DNA from: Paractinoplanes aksuensis
GTDB lineage: Bacteria > Actinomycetota > Actinomycetes > Mycobacteriales > Micromonosporaceae
Assembly (NCBI RefSeq): GCF_024137025.1
Contig: NZ_JAMYJR010000003.1
Location: 434,001 to 498,000, forward strand
Reading direction: 5' to 3'
DNA length: 64,000 nt
Numbering within the stretch: position 1 is the first letter of the stretch; each line of letters begins with the position of its first letter. The position numbers were made by a program, and so were the translations under genes. The notes below the pieces were generated by a model, which saw only the letters and a program-made list of their open reading frames with translations, did not search any database and was not told the DNA's origin. Positions 8,733 to 16,907 of this stretch are shown here, one piece after another.

Positions 8733-9433
8733 GAGCCTGGGTCAAGCACGGCGACGCGCTGCGGTTCCTGCTGGCCCGGACGGCCGATCCGGATGCGGCC
8801 GCGCTTGCCACCGAGTTGCGAGCCGTGGCCGACCTGGCCCGCGAACTGCGGTTGTGGACGGTGATCGGCTCGCTGCACCCGCTGACCCCGCCGCGCCGCC
8901 CGCACCTGAGCCTTTACGTCATCGGCGACGACGGCGAGGTCGCGACCCGCTACGACGAGCGGATGCTGTCGAACACCAAGGTCAGCCACATGTACACGCC
9001 GGGCTCGGCCCCGGTCACCTTCACTGTCGACGGCGTACGGTACGGCTGCGCCATGGGCATGGAGGCGGCCTACCCCGAGATCTTCCTGGAGTACGAACGC
9101 CTCGACGTCGACTGCGTGCTGTTCTCGACCCACGGGCCGGGCACGCCGGTCAACAACGGGCCGTTCGCGCTGCAGGCTCAGGCGCTGGCCGCCGCCAACA
9201 GCTACTGGGTCAGCTACGCCGGTGTCGCCCAGGACGCCCCGAACGCCCCGTCCGGCCTGGTCACCCCTGACGGCGACTGGCTGACCCGCTGCCCACCCGA
9301 ACCCAGCACGACCCTCGTCACCGCCGACCTGGTCGTCCCGGTCGAGAACCATGCCCGCCAATGGCGCCGAACGGCCCGAAGCGGGCTGTACGACCAGTAT
9401 CTGGCCCCCGACGACCCCCGCGCCACCCGCTAG
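8729..9433 (+). CDS. Nitrilase-superfamily (carbon-nitrogen hydrolase) protein lacking the N-terminal part
   Basis: From about residue 40 onward this 234-residue protein matches the carbon-nitrogen hydrolase fold: the TVIGSLHP strand, a YDERMLSNTK segment corresponding to the catalytic Lys region, then YGCAMGMEAAYPE containing the nucleophile Cys, and DCVLFSTHGPG. The first beta-alpha-beta unit that normally carries the general-base Glu (an FPE motif) is absent. An in-frame stop directly precedes the GTG start, so the missing part is not simply upstream in this frame. The protein is therefore about 40-50 residues short at the N-terminus and may be inactive, or it is a relic kept by coupling to the upstream gene. 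Confidence 0.65.
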   Translation: MRAWVKHGDALRFLLARTADPDAAALATELRAVADLARELRLWTVIGSLHPLTPPRRPHLSLYVIGDDGEVATRYDERMLSNTKVSHMYTPGSAPVTFTVDGVRYGCAMGMEAAYPEIFLEYERLDVDCVLFSTHGPGTPVNNGPFALQAQALAAANSYWVSYAGVAQDAPNAPSGLVTPDGDWLTRCPPEPSTTLVTADLVVPVENHARQWRRTARSGLYDQYLAPDDPRATR

Positions 9434-9499
9434 TCTGGTCGTGACCTACCTGGCGCTCAGGGGAGTCCGCGCTGCCGCGCGCTCACCTGGGGGGTCATC

Positions 9500-10382
9500 A
9501 TGCCGGTCACCGCCGAGCCCGGGTCGCCGATCTGGGACATGCTCGGCGCTCGGATGCCCTGCGGCGTCCTCGGGCTGAGCGATCCCGACGTGCATCGGAT
9601 CGACGACCCCCAGCTATGTGCCACCGCATGGGGAACTCGGAGCTCGCATCTACTACGCGGGGCGCGCCGGCGTCCGGCACTACGGCGAGGGCAGCGAGTA
9701 CTCGATCGGCGTCCTGACCCAGGGCCCGCAAGGAGAGTGGGCGCGGCGCGGAACGCCGGTACTGCGGGGGTGGCCGGGCCGCCCGAGCGTGCTCGAACCA
9801 CTCGTCATCCCGGTCGACAGCGGCTACCGGATGTGGTTCCTGGCCACCCCGCACGAGGTCGGCCCGGGTGAGCAGCCCGACTTCGAACTGCACGTGTCCG
9901 ACAGCGCCGACGGCCTGCGGTGGGAGCCACCCCGCCGGTTCTCCACCGCGGCCGAGGGCTGGTTCGACAACGCTGTCCACCCGGCTCCGCACGGCTGGGA
10001 GATGATCCTGGCCCGCGGCACCAACCTGCACGGCACCAGGCCCTACCCCGGCCAGGGCCTGTGGGTGACCCGCTGCGCGACGCCGTCACCGGACCGCGCG
10101 GCCTGGTCGCCACCCGAGCGGGTGCTCGACACCGACGCGCCCGGCACCCCGTCGTGGATGGCCCGCGAGGTCTGCGGCCCCTCGGTCGTCCCGCTGGCCG
10201 ACGGGCGGCGGCTCGTGTTCCTCACCGGCACCCACGACGTGGGCTCGTGGCGCCACGCCGCCCGGCGGCGGTGGGCGACCGCCCGGCGTCTCGCGGTGCC
10301 GTCGCCCTACTTCCTCACCACCGGCGCCGTCACCGTCCCGGCGAGCAGTTCGGTGATGCGCAGGAAGCCGTCGGCGCCGTAG
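9500..10382 (+). pseudogene. Glycosidase-like five-bladed propeller protein (GH43/GH32-like), frameshifted
   Basis: An ATG at 9500 opens a sequence typical of a propeller start (LGLSDPDVHRID), but that frame is lost after about 9615. The continuation is in another frame (ARIYYAGRAGVRHYG, then ELHVSDSADGLRWEPP, LVFLTGTHDVGSW) up to the stop at 10382. The segment joining the two lacks the usual second blade, so an internal deletion plus frameshift is likely. The last 25 residues run antisense into another remnant. I call it a decayed secreted or cytosolic glycosidase-like protein; the substrate is unknown. Confidence 0.6.
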
Positions 10383-10455
10383 CCGCTCTCGATGACACGG
10401 CGGGCCTGGCTCTCGGCGGCACGCGTCACGGTGCTCTCTATGCTGTTGGCCTCGG
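10307..10455 (-). pseudogene. C-terminal remnant resembling an NAD(P)-dependent imine-reductase-type oxidoreductase
   Basis: Read on the minus strand, an open segment contains TRAAESQARRVIESGYGADG followed by FLRITELLAG and a stop. This resembles the last helices of 6PGDH-like/imine-reductase dehydrogenases (pattern A..GYG.D...ITELL). There is no start codon and no Rossmann fold, so only the tail survives. It abuts an HxlR-type tail on the opposite strand. The family assignment is tentative. Confidence 0.35.
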
Positions 10456-10458
10456 CGG

Positions 10459-10533
10459 TACACCCTGACTTTTTTCGGCCGTGAGCTGTCCGAGGTGCTC
10501 GCGCCCCTGTCGGACTGGGTCACCGCCGCCTGA
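10459..10533 (+). pseudogene. C-terminal remnant of an HxlR-type winged-helix regulator
   Basis: The last 24 codons before TGA at 10531 read YTLTFFGRELSEVLAPLSDW plus a short tail. This matches the wing and final helix of HxlR-family regulators (Y.LT..G..L..VL..L..W). No N-terminal helix-turn-helix or start remains. HxlR genes are often divergent from an oxidoreductase gene, and the tail of such a gene lies immediately to the left on the minus strand. Confidence 0.5.
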
Positions 10534-10586
10534 AGAAGCTTGCCGAGCAAGCCTGACCGAACCCCGCGGCCGCCGGCCGGTACCCA

Positions 10587-11282
10587 CTAAACAGTGGGTG
10601 CCCAGGGGCCGCGGCGGGTTTCCTGGCCGAGGGCGCGTTCCAGTTCGGACTGGAAGTGGTCCATCTCCCAGTCGAGGGCGCCCAGCCGCTGGACGTGCGG
10701 GGTCATCATCTGGCAGTCGACGAAGTGGAAGTTCCAGGCGGCCAGCTGGTCGAGCAGGGTGAGCAGCGCGACCTTGGACGCCTCGGACTCGAGCCGGAAC
10801 ATCGACTCGCCGAAGAAGGCGGCGCCCAGCGAGACGCCGTAGAGGCCGCCGACCAGCCGGTCGCCGTTCCAGGCCTCGACCGAGTGGGCGAAGCCCAGCT
10901 CGTGCAGGCGGATGTAGCCCTGCACCATGGCATCCGTGATCCAGGTGCCGCCGTCGTGGCGGGGGACGGTGGCGCAGGCCGCGATCACGGCCGGGAACGC
11001 GCGGTCGTAGGTCATCGTGAACGGGGCGCGGCGCATGATTTTCCGGTTGCTGCGGCTCACCGAGATCCGGCCGGGGATCAGGACCGTACGCGGGCTGGGG
11101 CAGAACCACGGCAGCAGCGGGGTGCGCTTGCTGGGCCAGGGGAAGATCCCGTTCGCGTACGCGATGAGCAATCGCTCGGGGCTGAGGTCGCCGCCCACCG
11201 CGAGCAACCCGTCCTCGTCGGCCTTCTCGACGGGCGGGAAGCCGGCGGCCTGGCGCGCCCGGCGCAGCTCGAGCCCGATCAC
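10587..11282 (-). CDS. aat: Leucyl/phenylalanyl-tRNA--protein transferase
   Basis: A 231-residue N-end-rule enzyme that adds Leu or Phe from charged tRNA to proteins with N-terminal Arg or Lys, marking them for ClpS/ClpAP-type degradation. Family motifs are intact: GLLAVGGDLSPERLLIAYANGIFPW, WFCPSPR, EAWNGDRLVGGLYGVSLG and AAFFGESMF, then FVDCQMMTPHVQRLGA. The GTG at 11282 gives the usual family length; longer frames upstream would run into the promoter region of the next gene. No strong ribosome-binding site is visible before this GTG. Confidence 0.93.
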   Translation of the reverse strand: MIGLELRRARQAAGFPPVEKADEDGLLAVGGDLSPERLLIAYANGIFPWPSKRTPLLPWFCPSPRTVLIPGRISVSRSNRKIMRRAPFTMTYDRAFPAVIAACATVPRHDGGTWITDAMVQGYIRLHELGFAHSVEAWNGDRLVGGLYGVSLGAAFFGESMFRLESEASKVALLTLLDQLAAWNFHFVDCQMMTPHVQRLGALDWEMDHFQSELERALGQETRRGPWAPTV

Positions 11283-11424
11283 ACCGGGAGCGTACCCCGG
11301 CCCCGCGTGGGTCCGGCCGGGCACACCCGGTTGGCGAAAATGTCGGTACCTGTTCCATTCTGTTGACATCACACATGTAAATGCCTGAATGTGGTCGCAA
11401 CGCATGATCGAAGGGAAACACTCG

Positions 11425-14400
11425 ATGCCGCGATCTCCCCTCCGTCCGTTACTCCTCGCACTGCTCCTGGTCGTCTCCGTCCTCGCCGTTCCCACCGCCG
11501 CGCAGGCCGCGGTGACCGTGCACGGTCTCAAGGGTGAGTACTTCCGCATGTCCGCCCCCGGCGCCCGCGACTTCGCGGAACTGGGCGGGGTGTCGCTCGA
11601 TCCCAACATCGACCTGCCCGGCCTGGCCGGCACGTTCGAGTCGCTGACCGGGCGCACCGAGCACACGACGGCCCGCTGGACCGGCAAGCTGACCGCCCCG
11701 GCCACCGGCGACTACACGTTCTCGATGATCGGCGACAACGGCTTCCGCTTCTACCTCGACGACCAGCCGGTGATCGACCACTGGGTCGGCGACTGGGACG
11801 TCGAGCAGACGGCCGCGCCGGTGCGGCTGGTCGCGGGGGAGGCCCACACCGTACGCATCGAGATGTTCCAGGACGTGGGCGGCGCGAATCTGTACCTGCG
11901 GTGGGCCGGCGCCGGCCTGAGCAAGCAGATCGTGCCCGAGTCGGCGTTCACCCCGCCCGACGGCTTCCAGGTGTTCCCGGTCGCGTTCGCCGTCGATCGG
12001 GCCGGCACGACGCTGACCGGCGAGTTCGACGCTCGCGTGGAAGCGGTGGCTGAGACCGCGCAACACCTGACGGTCGAGGTCGACACCACGCCGTTCCCGA
12101 TCAGGTCGGTGCGGCGCGACGGCAAGAGGATCGTGGTCAAGCTCGGCGCGACCGTGCAGAAGAACCAGAAGGTGCGGGTCAGCTACGACGGCGCCGGTGG
12201 GCTGGTCGTCGGGGGCGAGACGGTGCCGCAGGTCATCCGCTCGGCCGCCAACAACTCCACGCACCGTCTGACCACGCCGTGGGGTGACAGGGTCGACCCG
12301 CAGCGCCCGTTGCCGGAATATCCGCGGCCTCAACTCGTACGCCAGGACTGGTTGAACCTCAACGGCCAGTGGGAGTTCGCTTCGGCCGAGGCGGGTGAGC
12401 AGCCGGTCTTCGGTCAGAAGCTGGCCGAGAAGATCACGGTGCCGTTCCCGGTCGAGTCGCAGCTGTCCGGGATCGAGCGGCGCGAGGACCACATGTTCTA
12501 TCGCAAGCTCGTCGCCGTGCCCGCCGGCTGGCGGAACAAGCGGATCAAGCTGAACTTCGGCGCGGTCGACTACCAGGCCAAGGTCTGGGTCAACGGCAAG
12601 CTGGCCACCGAGCACACCGGCGGCTACAACGCGTTCACGGCCGACATCACCGACGCGCTCAAGCGCAGCGGCCCGCAAGAGATCGTCGTCGCCGTGACCG
12701 ACGTGACCGGGCCCAACCAGCCCAAGGGCAAGCAGTCCCTGAACCCCGGCGGCATCGTGTACGAGCCTTCGTCGGGCATCTGGCAGACCGTGTGGATGGA
12801 GCCGGTGGTCGCGGGTGGCATCGACGCCGTTGTCACCACACCGACGCTCAATTCCGTCACCGTCCAGGTCAGCTCCACGTCACCCGCGAAGATCACCGCT
12901 GTCGCGCTCGACAAAAAGGGCAAAAAGGTCGGCACAATCTCGGGTGCGCCCAACACCCCGCTGACGTTGAAGATCGACAAGCCGCAGCTGTGGAGCCCGG
13001 ACAACCCCTACCTCTACGACCTCGACATCAGACAGGGCGATGACGCCGTACGCAGTTACTTCGGCCTGCGCACGGTCGAGGTCAAGAACGTCGGCGGCTT
13101 CCCCAAGCTGGCGCTCAACGGCCAGCCGATCTTCTCGCTGGCCACGCTCGACCAGGGCTTCTGGCCCGACGGCCTCTACACCCAGCCCAGCGACGCCGCG
13201 CTCCGGTTCGACCTGGTCGAGACGAAGAAGCTCGGCTTCAACGCGGTCCGCAAGCACATCAAGGTCGAGTCGGCCCGCTGGTACCGGCACGCCGACGAGC
13301 TGGGCCTGCTGGTCTGGCAGGACTTCGTGTCGGCCGACATCAACTCGACGGCCGGCCAGGAGGCGTTCCTCAGCCAGGGCCGCGAGACGATGAAGCAGCT
13401 GCACAGCTACCCGTCGATCATCGGCTGGGTCGTCTTCAACGAGGGCTGGGGCGAGTGGGACCGGGCCGCCACCGGGCGCATCGCCGACGAGATGAAGGCG
13501 GCCGACCCGTCGCGCATCCTCAACGCCCACAGCGGTGTCAACTGCTGTGCCTCGAAGGGCGACAGCGGCCGGGGCGACGTGATCGACCACCACGACTACG
13601 TCAACAACGACCCGGCCTACCCGGATGCCACGCGCATCGCGATGGACGGCGAACACGGCGGTTTCACCCTGCGGACGCCCGGTCACATGTGGCCCGGGCC
13701 GCCCGCCGTCATCTACAGCGGTGTGGCTGACAAGGCCGCGCTGACCGCCAAGTACGTCGACAACACCGACCGCTTCTATCGCGAGGCGGCCGGCGCGGAG
13801 CTCTCCGGTTCGGTCTACACGCAGATCACCGACCTCGAGACCGAGCTCAACGGGCTCTGGACGTACGACCGGCGCGAGATCAAGGTCAACCCCGGTCCCG
13901 TACGCGAGATCAACGCGGCCATCATCGAGGCCGGAGCCGACGCGGCGTCGGATGCGACTTTCCCCGGGCGCGGCGACTGGAGTCTCGACGAGGGGAGCGG
14001 CACGACCGCTCACTCTTCAGCCGGCGGCCCTGACTTGACGCTCACGGGCGACACCGCGTGGACGGACGGCGTACAGGGAAAGGGTCTGAAGTTCGACGGT
14101 GACGGCGACGCGGCCGGCACCGCGGCGCCCGTGCTCGACACCACGAAGGACTACACGGTGGCGGCCTGGGTGACCCTGGACGAGCTGCCCGGCAACTACG
14201 CCAGCGCGGTCAGCCAGGACGGGCGGGCTCGCGAGAACCCGTTCTACCTGCAGTACGGGCAGGGCGCCTTCGCGTTCAGCACGCCCGGCGGCAACCGGGC
14301 CCGGCAGGTGGTCACGCCCGAGCTCAACCGCTGGTACCACCTGGTCGGCGTGCGCGATCACGCCACCGGCGAGGCCCGGCTCTACGTCGACGGCGTCCGT

Positions 14401-14571
14401 GCCGCCGCCGTCCCGGCCGGCCCCGACGTGATCAGCACCGGCCCGTTCTCGGTCGGCCGAGCCAAGTACGCCGGCAACCCGACCGACTTCTGGTCGGGCG
14501 CGGTCGACGAGGTCCACGCCTACAACCGCGCCCTGACGGACGCAGAGGTGGCTGCTCTCTACGCCGCCTGA
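11425..14571 (+). CDS. Secreted GH2-family glycosidase with PA14 and LamG domains
   Basis: A 1048-residue exported multidomain enzyme. The ATG at 11425 follows GAAGGGA by eight bases and starts a Sec signal peptide ending at AQA. Domains in order: PA14 (about 30-160), a linker, GH2 sugar-binding jelly roll (from about 300, LVRQDWLNLNGQWEF), GH2 immunoglobulin-like domain, then the GH2 TIM barrel with acid/base Glu673 in VFNEGWGE and candidate nucleophile Glu743 in MDGEHGG, and a C-terminal LamG/concanavalin domain (about 865-1048). It probably degrades an extracellular beta-linked polysaccharide (beta-galactosidase, mannosidase or glucuronidase specificity not readable). A strong hairpin terminator follows. 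Alternative starts at 11389 and 11404 would bury the signal peptide. Confidence 0.92.
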   Translation: MPRSPLRPLLLALLLVVSVLAVPTAAQAAVTVHGLKGEYFRMSAPGARDFAELGGVSLDPNIDLPGLAGTFESLTGRTEHTTARWTGKLTAPATGDYTFSMIGDNGFRFYLDDQPVIDHWVGDWDVEQTAAPVRLVAGEAHTVRIEMFQDVGGANLYLRWAGAGLSKQIVPESAFTPPDGFQVFPVAFAVDRAGTTLTGEFDARVEAVAETAQHLTVEVDTTPFPIRSVRRDGKRIVVKLGATVQKNQKVRVSYDGAGGLVVGGETVPQVIRSAANNSTHRLTTPWGDRVDPQRPLPEYPRPQLVRQDWLNLNGQWEFASAEAGEQPVFGQKLAEKITVPFPVESQLSGIERREDHMFYRKLVAVPAGWRNKRIKLNFGAVDYQAKVWVNGKLATEHTGGYNAFTADITDALKRSGPQEIVVAVTDVTGPNQPKGKQSLNPGGIVYEPSSGIWQTVWMEPVVAGGIDAVVTTPTLNSVTVQVSSTSPAKITAVALDKKGKKVGTISGAPNTPLTLKIDKPQLWSPDNPYLYDLDIRQGDDAVRSYFGLRTVEVKNVGGFPKLALNGQPIFSLATLDQGFWPDGLYTQPSDAALRFDLVETKKLGFNAVRKHIKVESARWYRHADELGLLVWQDFVSADINSTAGQEAFLSQGRETMKQLHSYPSIIGWVVFNEGWGEWDRAATGRIADEMKAADPSRILNAHSGVNCCASKGDSGRGDVIDHHDYVNNDPAYPDATRIAMDGEHGGFTLRTPGHMWPGPPAVIYSGVADKAALTAKYVDNTDRFYREAAGAELSGSVYTQITDLETELNGLWTYDRREIKVNPGPVREINAAIIEAGADAASDATFPGRGDWSLDEGSGTTAHSSAGGPDLTLTGDTAWTDGVQGKGLKFDGDGDAAGTAAPVLDTTKDYTVAAWVTLDELPGNYASAVSQDGRARENPFYLQYGQGAFAFSTPGGNRARQVVTPELNRWYHLVGVRDHATGEARLYVDGVRAAAVPAGPDVISTGPFSVGRAKYAGNPTDFWSGAVDEVHAYNRALTDAEVAALYAA

Positions 14572-14582
14572 CGGTTCACTCG

Positions 14583-14614
14583 AGGGCCCATTCCGAGTTT
14601 CGGGGTGGGCCCTT
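14583..14614 (+). terminator. Hairpin terminator after the GH2 gene
   Basis: GGGCCCATTCC pairs with GGGGTGGGCCC (11 bp in RNA counting two G-U pairs) around a short GAGUUUC-type loop, 12 bases after the stop. The T-run is weak, as is usual in this kind of genome. Confidence 0.7.
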
Positions 14615-14684
14615 GACTGTGCCCCGAGGGCACAGCGTCTCCTGTTTTCGGACCGCGACAACAGACCGGATGACGGAGGCGAAA

Positions 14685-16151
14685 ATGAAACGACGGCGCA
14701 GCGCTGCCCTGGTGGGCGTGCTCGGCCTGATCGGTGCGCTGATCGCGGTGATGCCGGCGGGCGCGGGCGAACCCGCGCCGGCGGCCGGGCTGAAATGGGC
14801 CGCGTGCCCGGCCGATGTGGTGACCGCGCCGCTCACCGCGGAGTGCGCGACCGTGCCCGTGCCGCTCGACTACAGCGACCCGGACGGCACCCGGATCGAG
14901 TTGATGGTGTCGCGGATCGCCAGCACCAAGCCCGAGAAGCGGCGCGGCATCCTGATGTTCAACCCGGGCGGTCCGGGTGGCACCGGGCTCGACCAGCCCG
15001 CGTTCCTGGCCGGCAAGGGCCTGCCCGCGAGCGTCATGGACACGTACGACCTGATCGGCATGGACACCCGCGGCGTCGGGCATTCGACGCCGATGAGCTG
15101 CGGCCTGACCGAGGACCTGGGCTACTGGGCCAACGTGCCGCCGTACGCGCCGGACGACCAGGCCGTCAGCGCGCAGGCCAAGATCGCCCAGGCCGTGGCC
15201 GAGCGGTGCGCCGCGACCGACAAGGACGACCGGCTGCGTCACCTGACGACCGCGAACATGGCCCGCGACCTGGACAGCATCCGGGCCGCGCTCGGCGAGA
15301 AGAAGGCCAGCTTCTACGGCGCTTCCTACGGTTCGGCGCTGGGCTCGGCCTACGTGTCTCTGTTCCCGGACAGCACCGACCGCATCGTGCTCGACAGCAA
15401 CCTGGCCGGCACCCACCTCGACCGCGACGGTCTGCGCCGGTTCGCCCGCGGGGTCGAGGACACGTTCCCGGACTTCGCGCGGTGGGCGGCCGAACGGCAC
15501 GCTTCCTACGGCCTCGGGCGTACGCCGGCCCAGGTCCGCAAGACGTACTTCGCCCTGGCCGAGCGGCTCGACCGGACCCCGGCCGCGGACGGGACCACCG
15601 GTGCGGTCTTCCGGTATCTCACCTTCGTCCACCTGTACGGGGACGTCCAGTACGGCGCGCTGGCCCGGACCTGGCAGACGCTGCTGAGCCCCGGTGACAC
15701 CCCGCCCCCGCCGGCCACCGATGCGGCGCAGGCCAACGACCAGGCGCTGACCGTGTTCCTGGCCGTCACCTGCAACGACGTCGAATGGCCGGAGGACGTG
15801 GCGACCTATCGGAAGGCCGTCGCCGAGGACCGGAAGCGCTACCCGATGTTCGGCGCGGCCGCCGCCAACATCATCCCGTGCGCGTACTGGAAGCACGAGG
15901 CGGCCGAACCGGTGAAGATCGACAAGAAGGCGAAGGGCGAGGTGCTGCTGATCCAGAACCGGCGCGACCCGGTGACGCCCGAGATCAACGCCAAGCTGCT
16001 GCGCCAGAAGTACGGCCAGCGGGCCACGCTGGTGACCGCCGAGGACAGCGGCCACGGCGTCTACGTTCTCGGGGGCAACGCCTGCGCCCTCAACCTGACC
16101 ACGTCGTACCTGGTCGACGGCACGATGCCGGCGCGCGACACGACCTGCTGA
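14685..16151 (+). CDS. Secreted tripeptidyl-aminopeptidase-like alpha/beta hydrolase (S33)
   Basis: A 488-residue exported hydrolase. ATG 14685 is preceded by GGAGG and opens a signal peptide (MKRRRSAALVGVLGLIGALI core). The alpha/beta-hydrolase core contains the oxyanion segment MFNPGGPGGTG, nucleophile Ser214 in GASYGS, then DPVTP (Asp) and DSGHG (His). The C-terminal TAP-like region places it with the Streptomyces SlpD/TAP family that removes tripeptides from exported proteins. The MerR regulator gene begins 15 bases downstream, so they are likely co-transcribed. Confidence 0.92.
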   Translation: MKRRRSAALVGVLGLIGALIAVMPAGAGEPAPAAGLKWAACPADVVTAPLTAECATVPVPLDYSDPDGTRIELMVSRIASTKPEKRRGILMFNPGGPGGTGLDQPAFLAGKGLPASVMDTYDLIGMDTRGVGHSTPMSCGLTEDLGYWANVPPYAPDDQAVSAQAKIAQAVAERCAATDKDDRLRHLTTANMARDLDSIRAALGEKKASFYGASYGSALGSAYVSLFPDSTDRIVLDSNLAGTHLDRDGLRRFARGVEDTFPDFARWAAERHASYGLGRTPAQVRKTYFALAERLDRTPAADGTTGAVFRYLTFVHLYGDVQYGALARTWQTLLSPGDTPPPPATDAAQANDQALTVFLAVTCNDVEWPEDVATYRKAVAEDRKRYPMFGAAAANIIPCAYWKHEAAEPVKIDKKAKGEVLLIQNRRDPVTPEINAKLLRQKYGQRATLVTAEDSGHGVYVLGGNACALNLTTSYLVDGTMPARDTTC

Positions 16152-16166
16152 CGGGAGAATGGCCGC

Positions 16167-16907
16167 ATGCGGATGAAGGGTGGCTGGAGCACTCGGGAGA
16201 TCGCCGAGTTCGCCGGCACGACGCTGAAGACGGTGCGGCACTACCACCGCATCGGCCTGCTCGAGGAGCCCGGCCGGTCGGCCAACGGCTACAAGCAGTA
16301 CGGCATCAAGCACCTGATCCAGCTGATGCGGATCCGGCGGCTGGTCGACCTGGGGGTGGCGCTGTCCGACATCGCCACCATGCAGGAGTCGCCCGAGGGC
16401 GCGGAGCGGACCCTCCGCGCCCTCGATGCCGAGCTGGCCGCGAGCATCGACCGCCAGCAGCGGATGCGGGCCGAGGTGGCGACGATCCTGCGCCACCCCG
16501 AGCTGATCGACGCGCCGCCCGGCCTCGAGGTCCACGAATCGGGCCTGTCCGCCCTCGACCGGACGTTCATGCTGCTCACCTCCCGCATCTTCGAGCCCGA
16601 GGTGCTCGACCTGATGCGGGCGGCGGCCGCCGAGCCTCCGACCGAGGTCGCCGCCGAGTTCGAGGCCCTGCCCGAGGACGCGACCGACGACGTGCGGCAG
16701 CACCTGGCCGAGCGGTACGCGCCCGAGATCCGCCGCCATGCGGAGCGGCATCCGCTCGTGACCGAGGCGGTCGACAAGGTGCGGGCGGGCGGCGACCCCC
16801 GCACCCAGCCGGTGCTGCTGCGCGCCATCGTCGAACTGTTCAACCCGGCCCAGATCGACGTCCTGCAGCGTGCGTACGCCATCAACTACCCGGACGAGAC
16901 GCGCTAG
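16167..16907 (+). CDS. MerR-family transcriptional regulator
   Basis: 246 residues. The N-terminal winged helix-turn-helix is clear: STREIAEFAGTTLKTVRHYHRIGLL, then the second helix pair IQLMRIRRLVDLGVALSDIA. A dimerisation coiled coil and an uncharacterised C-terminal helical domain of about 150 residues follow. There are no Cys clusters, so metal sensing is unlikely; a hydrophobic effector is possible. ATG 16167 lies nine bases after GGGAG. Co-directional with the peptidase gene. Its stop TAG and the stop of the convergent gene share the palindrome CTAG (16904-16907). Confidence 0.9.
   Translation: MRMKGGWSTREIAEFAGTTLKTVRHYHRIGLLEEPGRSANGYKQYGIKHLIQLMRIRRLVDLGVALSDIATMQESPEGAERTLRALDAELAASIDRQQRMRAEVATILRHPELIDAPPGLEVHESGLSALDRTFMLLTSRIFEPEVLDLMRAAAAEPPTEVAAEFEALPEDATDDVRQHLAERYAPEIRRHAERHPLVTEAVDKVRAGGDPRTQPVLLRAIVELFNPAQIDVLQRAYAINYPDETR

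Noticed and set aside
16904..16907. Overlapping stop codons CTAG of the MerR and GH5-like genes as a regulatory site
   Set aside because: Four bases shared by convergent stops can arise by chance; no further symmetry surrounds it.
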